The position numbers were made by a program, and so were the translations under genes. Positions 18,147 to 26,769 of a stretch of 40,794 bases of DNA are shown here, piece by piece; position 1 is the first letter of the stretch; each line of letters begins with the position of its first letter. Under the pieces are notes generated by a model. The model was given only the letters and a program-made list of their open reading frames with translations. It was not told the origin of the DNA and did no database searches. The stretch comes from Nitrosomonadaceae bacterium (GTDB taxonomy: Bacteria; Pseudomonadota; Gammaproteobacteria; Burkholderiales; Nitrosomonadaceae), in NCBI GenBank assembly GCA_919902515.1, contig CAKKRD010000057.1:1-40794 (forward strand), given 5' to 3'.

Positions 18147-18455
18147 TTACGCGCTTCCTTTTTTATCTTTTTTTCTGAACATCTCCAGCATCCGCTGGGT
18201 AACAAGAAATCCACCGAACACATTGATCGAGGCGAGCGTTACCGCTACCGCACCCAGCCAGACACCCCAGTCGCTTTCAGCCGGTCCGGCAGCCAGCATC
18301 GCGCCCACCAGGATGATGCCGGAAATCGCATTGGTTACCGACATCAACGGTGTATGCAGCGCCGGGGTCACATTCCATACCACGTGATAGCCGACGAATA
18401 TCGCCAGCACAAATACCGTGAGATTGATGATGGTTGGATCAACTTCGCCGATCAT
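18147..18455 (-). CDS. pntAb: NAD(P) transhydrogenase subunit alpha 2
   Basis: A 102-aa membrane subunit equivalent to the C-terminal transmembrane part of E. coli PntA. Three to four hydrophobic helices are visible ([49 protein letters not shown]) and the tail is basic (RKKDKKG). The split of alpha into two genes is common outside the enterobacteria. ATG 18455 follows AGGAG. The stop abuts the pntB ATG without any intervening base. The role is to form the proton channel with pntB. Confidence 0.95.
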   Translation of the reverse strand: MIGEVDPTIINLTVFVLAIFVGYHVVWNVTPALHTPLMSVTNAISGIILVGAMLAAGPAESDWGVWLGAVAVTLASINVFGGFLVTQRMLEMFRKKDKKGSA

Positions 18456-18538
18456 GATTGCTCCTTCTAGATTCGTGTACCTATGCTGTGAAACAAACCG
18501 TAAACCCGTGCAGCCATGGACTTAGCCACGCACGTTCT

Positions 18539-19669
18539 TTATGCTTTCTTGATCACTTCCCCATCCGCGCAAACCAGTGTTCCGGCGATGATCTCGTCCT
18601 CCCGATCCACCTTGAATTCACCGTTCTTGGCATCGAGCATCAGGTTGAGAAAATTCAACAGATTGCGCGCATACAGCGCGCTGGCATCCGTCGCCACCAG
18701 TCCCGGCAGGTTGGAAATACCGATGAGGTGCACGCCGTGCTTGACCACGATCTTGTCCAGTTCCGACAGCGGGCAGTTGCCGCCCGCTTCGACCGCCATG
18801 TCCACGATCACCGATCCCGGTTTCATGGCGCGGACGGTTTCTTCCTTGAGCAGAACCGGTGCCGGACGTCCGGGAATCAGCGCGGTGGTGATCACGATGT
18901 CGGCCTGCACCGCGCGCTCATGCACCAGTTCGGCTTGGCGCCGTATCCAGTCCGCTGGCATCGGCCGGGCATACCCCCCCACGCCTTGCGCGATCTCGCG
19001 CTCCTCGTCAGTGAGGTAAGGCACATCGAGAAATTTTGCGCCCAGCGACTCGATTTGTTCCTTCACCGCCGGACGCACGTCTGAAGCTTCGATTACCGCA
19101 CCCAGCCGCTTGGCGGTCGCAATTGCCTGCAAGCCTGCTACCCCTGCACCCAGTATCAGCACCCGCGCAGCTTTCACAGTACCCGCTGCCGTCATCAGCA
19201 TCGGGAAAAATTTCTGGTAAACGTTGGCTGCCATCAGCACCGCTTTGTAGCCGGCGATATTGGCCTGTGACGACAACACATCCATGCTCTGAGCGCGGGA
19301 AATGCGTGGCAGTTTTTCCATCGCGAATGCGGTCAGGCCATGCGTGGCGAGAGCCGCTATGCCGTCTGCCTGATGTGGCACCAGCAGTCCCAGCAGCACG
19401 GCATCCTTGCGCATCATCGCCAATTCGCCGGAGTCCGGGCCACGCACCTTGAGTACGATCTGTGATTGACCGTACAGCTCCGCTGCGCTGGCCACGATGG
19501 CTGCACCGGCATCCTGATATGCCTCATCGGGTATGCTCGCACCAGCACCGGCACCGGACTGTACCAGGACAACATGAAAACCCTTGGCGGTAAATTTTTT
19601 CACCGTCTCCGGTGTGGCCGCAACGCGGGTCTCTCCCCCGCGTATTTCTACGGGTATTCCTATATGCAT
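18539..19669 (-). CDS. pntAa: NAD(P) transhydrogenase subunit alpha 1
   Basis: Soluble NAD(H)-binding domain I of the transhydrogenase, 376 aa. The alanine dehydrogenase/PNT N-terminal signature is GIPVEIRGGETRVAATPETV. The Rossmann motif is VLILGAGVAGLQAIATAKRLG in the middle. SQANIAGYKAVL and VDMAVEAGGNCPLSELD are conserved. The ATG at 19669 follows AGGAGAG. It is the first gene of the pntAa-pntAb-pntB operon, with 83 bp separating it from pntAb, where I see no gene. Related alanine dehydrogenases are excluded by the neighbours. Confidence 0.96.
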   Translation of the reverse strand: MHIGIPVEIRGGETRVAATPETVKKFTAKGFHVVLVQSGAGAGASIPDEAYQDAGAAIVASAAELYGQSQIVLKVRGPDSGELAMMRKDAVLLGLLVPHQADGIAALATHGLTAFAMEKLPRISRAQSMDVLSSQANIAGYKAVLMAANVYQKFFPMLMTAAGTVKAARVLILGAGVAGLQAIATAKRLGAVIEASDVRPAVKEQIESLGAKFLDVPYLTDEEREIAQGVGGYARPMPADWIRRQAELVHERAVQADIVITTALIPGRPAPVLLKEETVRAMKPGSVIVDMAVEAGGNCPLSELDKIVVKHGVHLIGISNLPGLVATDASALYARNLLNFLNLMLDAKNGEFKVDREDEIIAGTLVCADGEVIKKA

Positions 19670-19795
19670 TGACTATCTCTCCTATCTTTCCAACATCCCA
19701 CGTCTTTCCGACAACCCTGCAAAAATGGTCCCTACCGCATCCTGCTCGCAACGAACCTCGGATTATAAATGAACTTGGGCATGGTGCATTGCCTG

Positions 19796-19818
19796 GATTG
19801 AGGAAAAAACTCAATCCC
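19796..19818. other. hairpin downstream of the large flavoprotein gene
   Basis: GGATTGAG and CTCAATCC form a perfect eight-base stem with a seven-base A-rich loop, 20 bp after the stop of the minus-strand gene. No T-tract follows in either direction, so it may be a 3'-end stabiliser or weak terminator. Confidence 0.35.
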
Positions 19819-19837
19819 GATGGTTATGGATATGACC

Positions 19838-22800
19838 TCAGGCTCCAGTTTGACTGGATGCTTTCAGGCAGTGACTGATCCAACGGGTAGTGAGTTTTTC
19901 CTGCACGCTGTTCTGGCGCAGGCGCGATGCCAGACCGCCAAAATCAACTTGATCAAGCGGTTGATCCTGGTCGAAACAGGAAAACACATAAGTAATCTCA
20001 CCGGTTGCCGGGTCCTTGTGAGGTTGCAGGCACTGGGCGCAGATTTCTTTCATCATGCACTGCATCGGCGAATTGATCGAGCCGATGGCAAAATGGTCTG
20101 TCTTCAAATAAGGCCGCAGCAGCGTATGCCGGGCGGCGCCGACTGCCGCCATCATGCGGTCGGAGCCGATGGCAATGATGCGGTCGGCTGCTGCCAGCGA
20201 CACCGGCTGAGCGCCCAGCGCACCACTGCCATAGGCAGCCATGGCCTGCACGATATTGCCGACGTAACTCAGATCACCCGGACGGGAAGGCTTGAAACCG
20301 GGGGATTCATCGCAACACCACACCACCATATCTGCTGCCGCTTCGATTTCCGCCACCTTGTAACGGTCGATCAGTTTCTTGTAACCGGCGAAATACAGGA
20401 CTTTTGATCCCGCTGCCCGCGCTGCCGCGCCAATGGAAAACAATACCGCGTTGCCGAGGCCGCCGCCTACCAGCACCACGGTTTCACCCGGCAGAATCTC
20501 GGTAGGCGTGCCGGTGGGGCCCATCAGTACCACCGGCTCACCGGGCTGGAGCCGGGCGCACAAGTCTGCCGACCCGCCCATTTCCAGCACGATCAGCGAC
20601 ACCAATCCGCGCGCAACATCCACCGCTGCGCCGGTGAGGGCGATGCCTTCCATCGCCAGTTTTGTGTCGCCTGCAGTAGTGGCGAGAGTTGAAAAATTCT
20701 GGAAACGGTAGAACTGACCGGGATGGAAACGCTCCGCTGCCATTGGCGCGTGCACCACCACTTCGATGATGTTGGGGGTGAGCCTCTCCACCTTATGCAC
20801 CGTGGGCCGCAGCCGTCCATTCATTTCCGCGAAAAACTGTCCGCCGGATTTTGTGGATGCGGGAGCTACACGTCCCAGCACCCGGCTTACCACCGGATAG
20901 CCCTGCTTGGCGCTGGACATGGCTTTTACCACGTTGCCGGAATAAGACGGATGCAAGTCGCCGAAGAAACTGATGAAACGCCCGTCCTCGCAGCGGCTCA
21001 AAAGCACCATGGAAGCTTCCGGCTTGGGATTTGCGCGTGGCGGGTTAACCGGGTTGCCGTCTTCATCGCAGGCGGCAAAATAGCGCCCGTTCAGTTTGAA
21101 ATTCTTCTCATCTTCTCTGGCGAGTACCGTGTTCGGCTGGGTACCCGCAGCAACCAGGACAGCACGGGCGGGCAGTTCGGCTTCTCCGGTTTTTTGCCAT
21201 GATCCCGTTTCATCCGGTGCCTGCACCATGAACTGTACAGAGCGTGCATGTTCCCAGCGGTCGGTATCCACACGCACAGGCGTCAGGCCTTCGGCAAACC
21301 AGATGCCTTCCTCCAGTGCTTTTTCGACTTCTTCGTGATTGAGTGTATAGGATGGGCTGTCAATCAGCCGTTTGCGATAAGCGATGGTGGCGCCTCCCCA
21401 GGACTGGAGTAATTCCAGTATGCGCGGCGCCCGCCCTTCCCGTTCCGCAGCTTCGCGCTCGGTACGGATGGCGCGCGCATGACTGAGAAATTCTTCCGCG
21501 ATTTCCTGCTCTTCCACATCCCAGGCACCACGGATGGCTGCCTCACCCTGCTCCGCCGTGAGAATTTCATAACGGCGCAGAAATTTATCCACCTGCACCG
21601 GGTAATAGGCGAGCGCTTCAGTTGCCGTATCGATGGCGGTCAGTCCCCCGCCAATCACCACCACCGGCAGGCGCAACTGCATATTGGCGACAGAATTGGC
21701 CTGGGCCGCGCCGGACAACTGCAACGCCATCAGGAAATCGGATGCGGCGCGTACACCCCGCGCCAGACCATTGGGCAGATCAAGCACAGTGGGACGCCCG
21801 GCGCCGGCTGCCAGCGCCACATGATCGAACCCCATGGCAAGAGCATCATCGGCGGTCAGTGTGCCGCCGAAACGGACGCCGCCGAACAGGGCAAATTCCT
21901 CGCGCCGTTCTAGCAGCAGCCGGATCAGTTTGAGAAAATTCTTGTTCCAGCGCACGGTAATGCCATATTCGGCAACACCGCCAAAACCAGCCGGCACACG
22001 CTCATCCAGGTTCTCCTCCAGCGCGGCCGCATGCTGTATCGGGCTGAACGGTAAACGTTGCCCCTGTTGGTCCACCCCGGAAAGATGTGCCGGCAAAGGC
22101 TCGATCTTGAGACCGTCGATGCCCATCACCGTGTGACCATCGTTCATCAGGTGGTGCGCCAGGGTATACCCGGCCGGCCCCATCCCGACCACCAGCACTT
22201 TGCGGCCCGTGGGCGGCTTTGGCAAAGGGCGCTGCAGATCGAGCGGGTTCCAGCGAGTGAGCAGGCTGTAAATTTCAAAACCCCAGGGCAGTTCGAGCAC
22301 ATCTTTGAGGGTGCGCGTTTCCGCTTCGGGAATATTGACCGGCTCCTGTTTCTGGTAGATGCAGGACTTCATGCAATCGTTGCAGATGCGATGGCCGGTG
22401 CCGGCACACATGGGATTGTCCAGCACGATCATTGCCAGACTGCCGATGGCAATCCCCTGGGTCTTGAGTTTATGAAATTCGGAAATGCGCTCTTCCAGTG
22501 GGCAGCCCGCAAGCAGGGCGCCGAGCGGACTTTTCTTGAAAACCGGAGGCTCTCCGGGGGTCTTCGGTTTTTCCTTCAACCCCTTGGAACAGGAATCCTT
22601 TCCCTGCTCATGGCACCAGATGCAGTAGTTTGCCTCATCCAGGGCGCCAACCAGATCAGTGCCGGTATCGGTCAGTGCAAAGCCTTCCCGTCGGCGCAAG
22701 TGATTGAGACGGTGAACGGTATAGCCGGCAGCGTGATCGGTAGCCGTGGTCAGCAGATGCAGATAATCGAGTTTGGCAGGAGATTTGAACAGCACGCCAT

Positions 22801-23389
22801 CCCGGCTATGCTCACGCCCTGCCGGCGTCTTTAGCGCCCAGGCGGCATACAACAGTGCCGCCTTGAGACGCTCTTCATTCTCGGCTTCATTTTCCAGCCA
22901 CTGGGTTACTTTGGTTGCAAACACCAGTTCGGAAAATGGCGCTCCAAATTCACTCACCAGCTTTTGTTCCAGCGCGATACCGTCGGCTGCCAGCACCTCC
23001 GCCTCGCTCACCTTGTTCATCGCGCGCCGCTGCACGAATTGCCGTTTGCAGGAATAAAGCGGAGCCAGTTCATGATGGCGGGCTGCAAGGGCGCAGACTT
23101 CGGTTTCGATGCCGAATAGTCTGGCAATAAAATCCTCCATCCAGGGAGCAAGCTCAATCAGCAAAGCGGATTCATCCTTGGGGTCCAGCTCATCAGGATG
23201 AGCACGGGCATGATCCAGACGAATACGCAGACCAGCATCTCCCTCCCGCAGAAAATCCAGGAACGCCTGATCCAGCTTTACCAGACCGTCACGGCGATAC
23301 AAATCGGCAAAAGCCATGTCGAATGCCAGGACGGGAGTAGCCGCGGCAGTTGTCGCGGCAGAATGCAGCGCCGATTCCAGAATTGTCAT
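19838..23389 (-). CDS. multidomain FAD-dependent oxidoreductase, GltD/NfnB-PyrK/NfnA-like fusion
   Basis: A 1183-aa cytosolic protein with three parts. Residues 1-250 are a helical region I do not recognise. Residues about 250-800 hold a Cys-rich segment (C256, C259, C267, C296, then C328-x7-C336-x2-C339-x3-C343). A GltD-like flavoprotein follows, with GMGPAG (402-407) and a second Rossmann motif GGGLTAIDTATEAL (about 580). Residues about 855-1150 resemble the ferredoxin-reductase/PyrK family: HPGQFYRFQN, GPTGTPTEI, GGGLGNAVLF and a [2Fe-2S]-like C1111, C1117, C1120, C1138. Joining NfnB-like and NfnA-like modules suggests electron transfer among NAD(H), NADP(H) and a low-potential acceptor. 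The substrate is unknown. It sits between pnt and cys operons. The start at ATG 23389 lacks a clear ribosome binding site. Confidence 0.8.
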   Translation of the reverse strand: MTILESALHSAATTAAATPVLAFDMAFADLYRRDGLVKLDQAFLDFLREGDAGLRIRLDHARAHPDELDPKDESALLIELAPWMEDFIARLFGIETEVCALAARHHELAPLYSCKRQFVQRRAMNKVSEAEVLAADGIALEQKLVSEFGAPFSELVFATKVTQWLENEAENEERLKAALLYAAWALKTPAGREHSRDGVLFKSPAKLDYLHLLTTATDHAAGYTVHRLNHLRRREGFALTDTGTDLVGALDEANYCIWCHEQGKDSCSKGLKEKPKTPGEPPVFKKSPLGALLAGCPLEERISEFHKLKTQGIAIGSLAMIVLDNPMCAGTGHRICNDCMKSCIYQKQEPVNIPEAETRTLKDVLELPWGFEIYSLLTRWNPLDLQRPLPKPPTGRKVLVVGMGPAGYTLAHHLMNDGHTVMGIDGLKIEPLPAHLSGVDQQGQRLPFSPIQHAAALEENLDERVPAGFGGVAEYGITVRWNKNFLKLIRLLLERREEFALFGGVRFGGTLTADDALAMGFDHVALAAGAGRPTVLDLPNGLARGVRAASDFLMALQLSGAAQANSVANMQLRLPVVVIGGGLTAIDTATEALAYYPVQVDKFLRRYEILTAEQGEAAIRGAWDVEEQEIAEEFLSHARAIRTEREAAEREGRAPRILELLQSWGGATIAYRKRLIDSPSYTLNHEEVEKALEEGIWFAEGLTPVRVDTDRWEHARSVQFMVQAPDETGSWQKTGEAELPARAVLVAAGTQPNTVLAREDEKNFKLNGRYFAACDEDGNPVNPPRANPKPEASMVLLSRCEDGRFISFFGDLHPSYSGNVVKAMSSAKQGYPVVSRVLGRVAPASTKSGGQFFAEMNGRLRPTVHKVERLTPNIIEVVVHAPMAAERFHPGQFYRFQNFSTLATTAGDTKLAMEGIALTGAAVDVARGLVSLIVLEMGGSADLCARLQPGEPVVLMGPTGTPTEILPGETVVLVGGGLGNAVLFSIGAAARAAGSKVLYFAGYKKLIDRYKVAEIEAAADMVVWCCDESPGFKPSRPGDLSYVGNIVQAMAAYGSGALGAQPVSLAAADRIIAIGSDRMMAAVGAARHTLLRPYLKTDHFAIGSINSPMQCMMKEICAQCLQPHKDPATGEITYVFSCFDQDQPLDQVDFGGLASRLRQNSVQEKLTTRWISHCLKASSQTGA

Positions 23390-23494
23390 GATAAGTTGAT
23401 TGCCATTAAATGAAAAAACCAGCTGGTAAATAATTCGTACTTGTTCCTGGTCGGGATTGTTATATCCCTACCAGCATCCGGGCTAAGGCCCCGC

Positions 23495-23536
23495 CAAAAA
23501 ATACAAAAGCGGCAAGGTCGTCGGCCTTGTCGCTTT
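23495..23536 (-). terminator. terminator of the cys operon
   Basis: AAAGCGGCAAGG (23506-23517) pairs with CCTTGTCGCTTT (23525-23536) with a single G-U-type mismatch. Read on the minus strand it is followed by TTTTGTATTTTTT. It lies 57 bp after the cysN stop and separates the cys operon from the large flavoprotein gene. Confidence 0.8.
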
Positions 23537-23592
23537 GCGATTCATCCAAGCTAGCTCCGAACCGCCGGCAGCATTATTGCAACTTTGCCGGG

Positions 23593-24876
23593 TCATCCTT
23601 CCGGCGGACAGATCATGCCGGCGGCAACGGTATTGTTGCTGGCTTCGTCAATGACAATGAAGCTGCCGGTGGCATGGTTGCGCTCATAATCATCACACAC
23701 CAGGGGTTGCTGCACTTTCAACGTCACCCGCCCGATGTCATTCATCCTGAAAATATCCACCGCTTCGCGATTCAGCGTATTGACGTCGACACGATAGTTT
23801 ATCCGGCTCACCAGCGCTTTGACAATTCGGGTGGTGTGCTTGACCAGGTATTTGCGCTTCGGATCGAGGGGCTGTTCCGATAACCAGCACAGCATCGCCT
23901 CAAACTCCCTGGTTACTCGCGGCTTCTGCTCGGTTTTTACCAGCATGTCGCCGCGGGAAATATCCAGGTGATCTTCGATGGTCAGCGTTACCGATTGCGG
24001 TGCAATCGCGTGATCGAGGGGACCATCGTAAGTGACAATTTCCTTGATGCGCGAAGTCAGTCCCGAGGGAAGCACTGTCACCGCATCACCGACCTGGATG
24101 GAACCCGACTCGATACGCCCCATATAGCCGCGGAAATCATGTAATTCCTCGGTCTGCGGGCGGCACACCAACTGCACCGGGAAACGGAAATCGTCGAGAT
24201 TGATGTCATGATCGATCGGGATATTCTCCAGCAGATCCATCAATGTCACGCCCTCGTACCAGGGAAGATTGTCACCGCGCTCCACCACCATGTCTCCGTT
24301 CAGAGCAGACATTGGCATGTAGGTAATATTGTACAGTTTGAGTTCCTCGGCAAAAGCAGCAAAATCGCGGCAGATGCGCTCGAATACTTCGCAGGAATAA
24401 TCCACCAGATCCATCTTGTTGACCGCCACGACCAGATGTGGAATGCCCACCAGACTGGCCAGATAAGTATGGCGACGCGACTGAACGAGTACGCCTTTGC
24501 GCGCATCGATCAGGATAATTGCCAGATTCGCGGTGGAGGCCCCGGTCACCATGTTGCGGGTATATTGCTCGTGACCCGGCGTATCGGCGATGATGAATTT
24601 GCGCTTGGGGGTGGCGAAATAGCGATAAGCCACGTCGATGGTGATGCCCTGCTCGCGCTCCGCCTGCAGGCCATCGGTGAGCAACGACAGATCGACGCCT
24701 TTCATCCCGCGCTTGCTCGTGGTGTGCGTGATGGCGCTCAACTGATCCTCGAAAATTGATTTCGAGTCGTGCAGCAAGCGCCCGATCAGGGTGCTCTTGC
24801 CATCATCCACGCTACCAGCGGTGATGAAGCGTAACAGTTCGATGTTGTCTAATGCAGTGCTTTCGATTACCGACAT
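23593..24876 (-). CDS. cysN: sulfate adenylyltransferase subunit 1 (GTPase)
   Basis: The regulatory GTPase subunit of ATP sulfurylase couples GTP hydrolysis to formation of adenylyl sulfate (APS) by CysD. The elongation-factor-like GTPase motifs are clear: GSVDDGKSTL (residues 21-30), DTPGHEQYTRNM and AVNKMDLVDY. At 427 aa it ends without an APS kinase (CysC) domain. This fits the neighbouring CysH, which looks like an APS reductase and needs no PAPS. An AAGG sequence precedes the ATG. It is the last gene of the cysIHDN operon, 78 bp after cysD. Confidence 0.96.
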   Translation of the reverse strand: MSVIESTALDNIELLRFITAGSVDDGKSTLIGRLLHDSKSIFEDQLSAITHTTSKRGMKGVDLSLLTDGLQAEREQGITIDVAYRYFATPKRKFIIADTPGHEQYTRNMVTGASTANLAIILIDARKGVLVQSRRHTYLASLVGIPHLVVAVNKMDLVDYSCEVFERICRDFAAFAEELKLYNITYMPMSALNGDMVVERGDNLPWYEGVTLMDLLENIPIDHDINLDDFRFPVQLVCRPQTEELHDFRGYMGRIESGSIQVGDAVTVLPSGLTSRIKEIVTYDGPLDHAIAPQSVTLTIEDHLDISRGDMLVKTEQKPRVTREFEAMLCWLSEQPLDPKRKYLVKHTTRIVKALVSRINYRVDVNTLNREAVDIFRMNDIGRVTLKVQQPLVCDDYERNHATGSFIVIDEASNNTVAAGMICPPEG

Positions 24877-24954
24877 TTACAGGCCTTCTGGGAATTCTAC
24901 TCGCTACGGAAATCGATGCCTGCCTCTGCTCTGCACTGGCAGGCAGCCATTATT

Positions 24955-25947
24955 TCAGAAATATCCTTCTTTCTTGCGCAACTCCATGGACGCATCCGAA
25001 GTCTGGTCGTCCATGCGGGTAGCGCCTCGCTCGGTAATGCGTGTAATCGCGGTTTCGGCAATGATCTCGTCAACGCTGGTGGCGGTGGATTCCACCGGAC
25101 AGGTGCAGCTCATATCGCCTACGGTACGGAAACGCACCATGATGTTCTCCGGCTGCTCGCCGTCTTTGGGTTGCACCAGGTGGGATACCGGCAGCAGACC
25201 ATTGCCGCGCCGGATCACCTCGCGGGTATGGGCGAAATAGATGTGCGGTACTTCCAGTTGCTCGCGGGCAATATATTCCCAGACATCGAGTTCGGTCCAG
25301 TTGCTGATCGGGAACACGCGGATATTCTCCCCCGCATGCACCCGTGTATTGTAGATATCCCACAACTCTGGACGCTGATTCTTCGGGTCCCATTGACCAA
25401 ATTCATCGCGGAAGGAAAAAATACGTTCCTTGGCGCGTGCCTTCTCTTCATCACGGCGCGCACCGCCAATGCAGGCATCGAAACGAAACTCGGCAATGGC
25501 ATCCAGCAATGTCACTGATTGAAACGCATTGCGGCTCTGATTCTCCGAGCGCAGCACCACCCTGCCCTGGCGGATGGAGTCTTCCATGCTGCGCACGATC
25601 AGGCGCTCGCCCAGTTGTTGGGCGCGACGGTCACGAAACTCGATCACTTCGGGAAAGTTATGGCCGGTATCGATATGCAGCAGCGGAAACGGAAAGCGCC
25701 CCGGACGGAAGGCTTTCTCCGCCAGCCGCAACAGCACGATGGAATCCTTGCCGCCGGAGAACAACAGGGCCGGGTTGGCGCATTCCGCCGCCACTTCCCG
25801 CAGGATATGAATGGATTCGCTCTCCAGTGCATCCAGATGACCCAGTTGCCGTGCCGTACGGCGTTTAATCACTATCGGTTCGCTTTTCATCACAAAATTG
25901 GGCACAGGGGTAATAAATTCTTGCATGTCACTCAATATAATATCCAT
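24955..25947 (-). CDS. cysD: sulfate adenylyltransferase subunit 2
   Basis: Catalytic subunit of ATP sulfurylase: ATP + sulfate gives APS and pyrophosphate. The 330-aa frame contains the PP-loop SGGKDSIVLLRLA (residues 64 onward), HIDTGHNFPEV, GGARRDEEKARAKERIFSFR and the C-terminal TCPVESTATSVDEII, all family hallmarks. The start is open: ATG 25947 has AGGA upstream and gives 330 aa, while an in-frame ATG at 25890 gives 311 aa, closer to the usual length (MKSEPIVIKRR). The gene begins 15 bp after cysH and works as a heterodimer with CysN. Confidence 0.96.
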   Translation of the reverse strand: MDIILSDMQEFITPVPNFVMKSEPIVIKRRTARQLGHLDALESESIHILREVAAECANPALLFSGGKDSIVLLRLAEKAFRPGRFPFPLLHIDTGHNFPEVIEFRDRRAQQLGERLIVRSMEDSIRQGRVVLRSENQSRNAFQSVTLLDAIAEFRFDACIGGARRDEEKARAKERIFSFRDEFGQWDPKNQRPELWDIYNTRVHAGENIRVFPISNWTELDVWEYIAREQLEVPHIYFAHTREVIRRGNGLLPVSHLVQPKDGEQPENIMVRFRTVGDMSCTCPVESTATSVDEIIAETAITRITERGATRMDDQTSDASMELRKKEGYF

Positions 25948-25962
25948 TGGTTAGTCCTATCG

Positions 25963-26739
25963 TCATGCCAAACGTGATTTCCTGGAATGCGGGTCATGCG
26001 CTTTATCCTCCAGATTCTGGTTTGGGGCCAAATCCGCAGAAGCTGCGGCAGCACCATGCCGCTCGCCCGGATGCAAGCCACACTCCTTGGTTTCGGGATT
26101 TTCCCACCACCAGCGTCCGGCACGAACATCTTCGTCGGGAGTGATGGCACGCGTGCAGGGTGCGCAGCCGATGCTGCTGTAACCCTTGTCGTGCAGCAGG
26201 CTGTACGGCACCTTGAACTCTTTAAGATAAGCCCATACGTCGGATAGTTCCCAGTCCAGCAGCGGGCTGATTTTTTGCAGCCCGTTGTCAGCATCAAATT
26301 CCACTTCGGTCAAATCCTTCCGGGTCGGCGCCTGGTCGCGGCGCAACCCAGTGATCCAGGCACGCTTACCGCGCAAAGCACGTTTCAGCGGCGCCACCTT
26401 GCGCATATGGCAGCAGGCCTTGCGCAACTCCACGCTGTCATAAAACCCGTTGGGGCCATACTGCTCGACATATTTCTCCACCGTAGCAGACTCAGGAAAA
26501 TACAGCTTGATGTCGATGTGATAGTTATCCTTTACTTGCTGCATCAGAGTGTAAGTCTCTTCCGGCAAGCGGCCGGTATCCAGGGTGAACATTTCGATAG
26601 CGGGATAAAACCGCCCAATCAGATCGGTCAACACCATGTCTTCCGCACCGAAACTGTTGGCGAAAACAACCGGAGCATAATCTGCCTGCACCGCATCCAG
26701 CAGCGTTCGCACCTGCCTGATTTTGTGTTCCAGACTCAT
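25963..26739 (-). CDS. cysH: assimilatory adenylyl-sulfate (APS) reductase
   Basis: It reduces activated sulfate to sulfite with thioredoxin. The 258-aa protein has the two cysteine pairs of the iron-sulfur type: KACCHMRK (C109, C110) and GCAPCTR (C192, C195), typical ligands of a [4Fe-4S] cluster in APS-using enzymes. The catalytic tail motif ECGLH (C220) is present. The N-terminal SFGAEDMVLTDL and DTGRLPEET are standard. Cluster-bearing CysH proteins prefer APS, and no APS kinase is seen nearby. I use ATG 26739; a TTG at 26763 would add eight residues. Neighbours are cysI (30 bp upstream) and cysD. The C-terminal ends beyond the ECGLH motif are long (about 35 residues) and low in conservation. 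Confidence 0.94.
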   Translation of the reverse strand: MSLEHKIRQVRTLLDAVQADYAPVVFANSFGAEDMVLTDLIGRFYPAIEMFTLDTGRLPEETYTLMQQVKDNYHIDIKLYFPESATVEKYVEQYGPNGFYDSVELRKACCHMRKVAPLKRALRGKRAWITGLRRDQAPTRKDLTEVEFDADNGLQKISPLLDWELSDVWAYLKEFKVPYSLLHDKGYSSIGCAPCTRAITPDEDVRAGRWWWENPETKECGLHPGERHGAAAASADLAPNQNLEDKAHDPHSRKSRLA

Positions 26740-26769
26740 GCCGCCATCTCGATTACTGCTCAAAATTCA

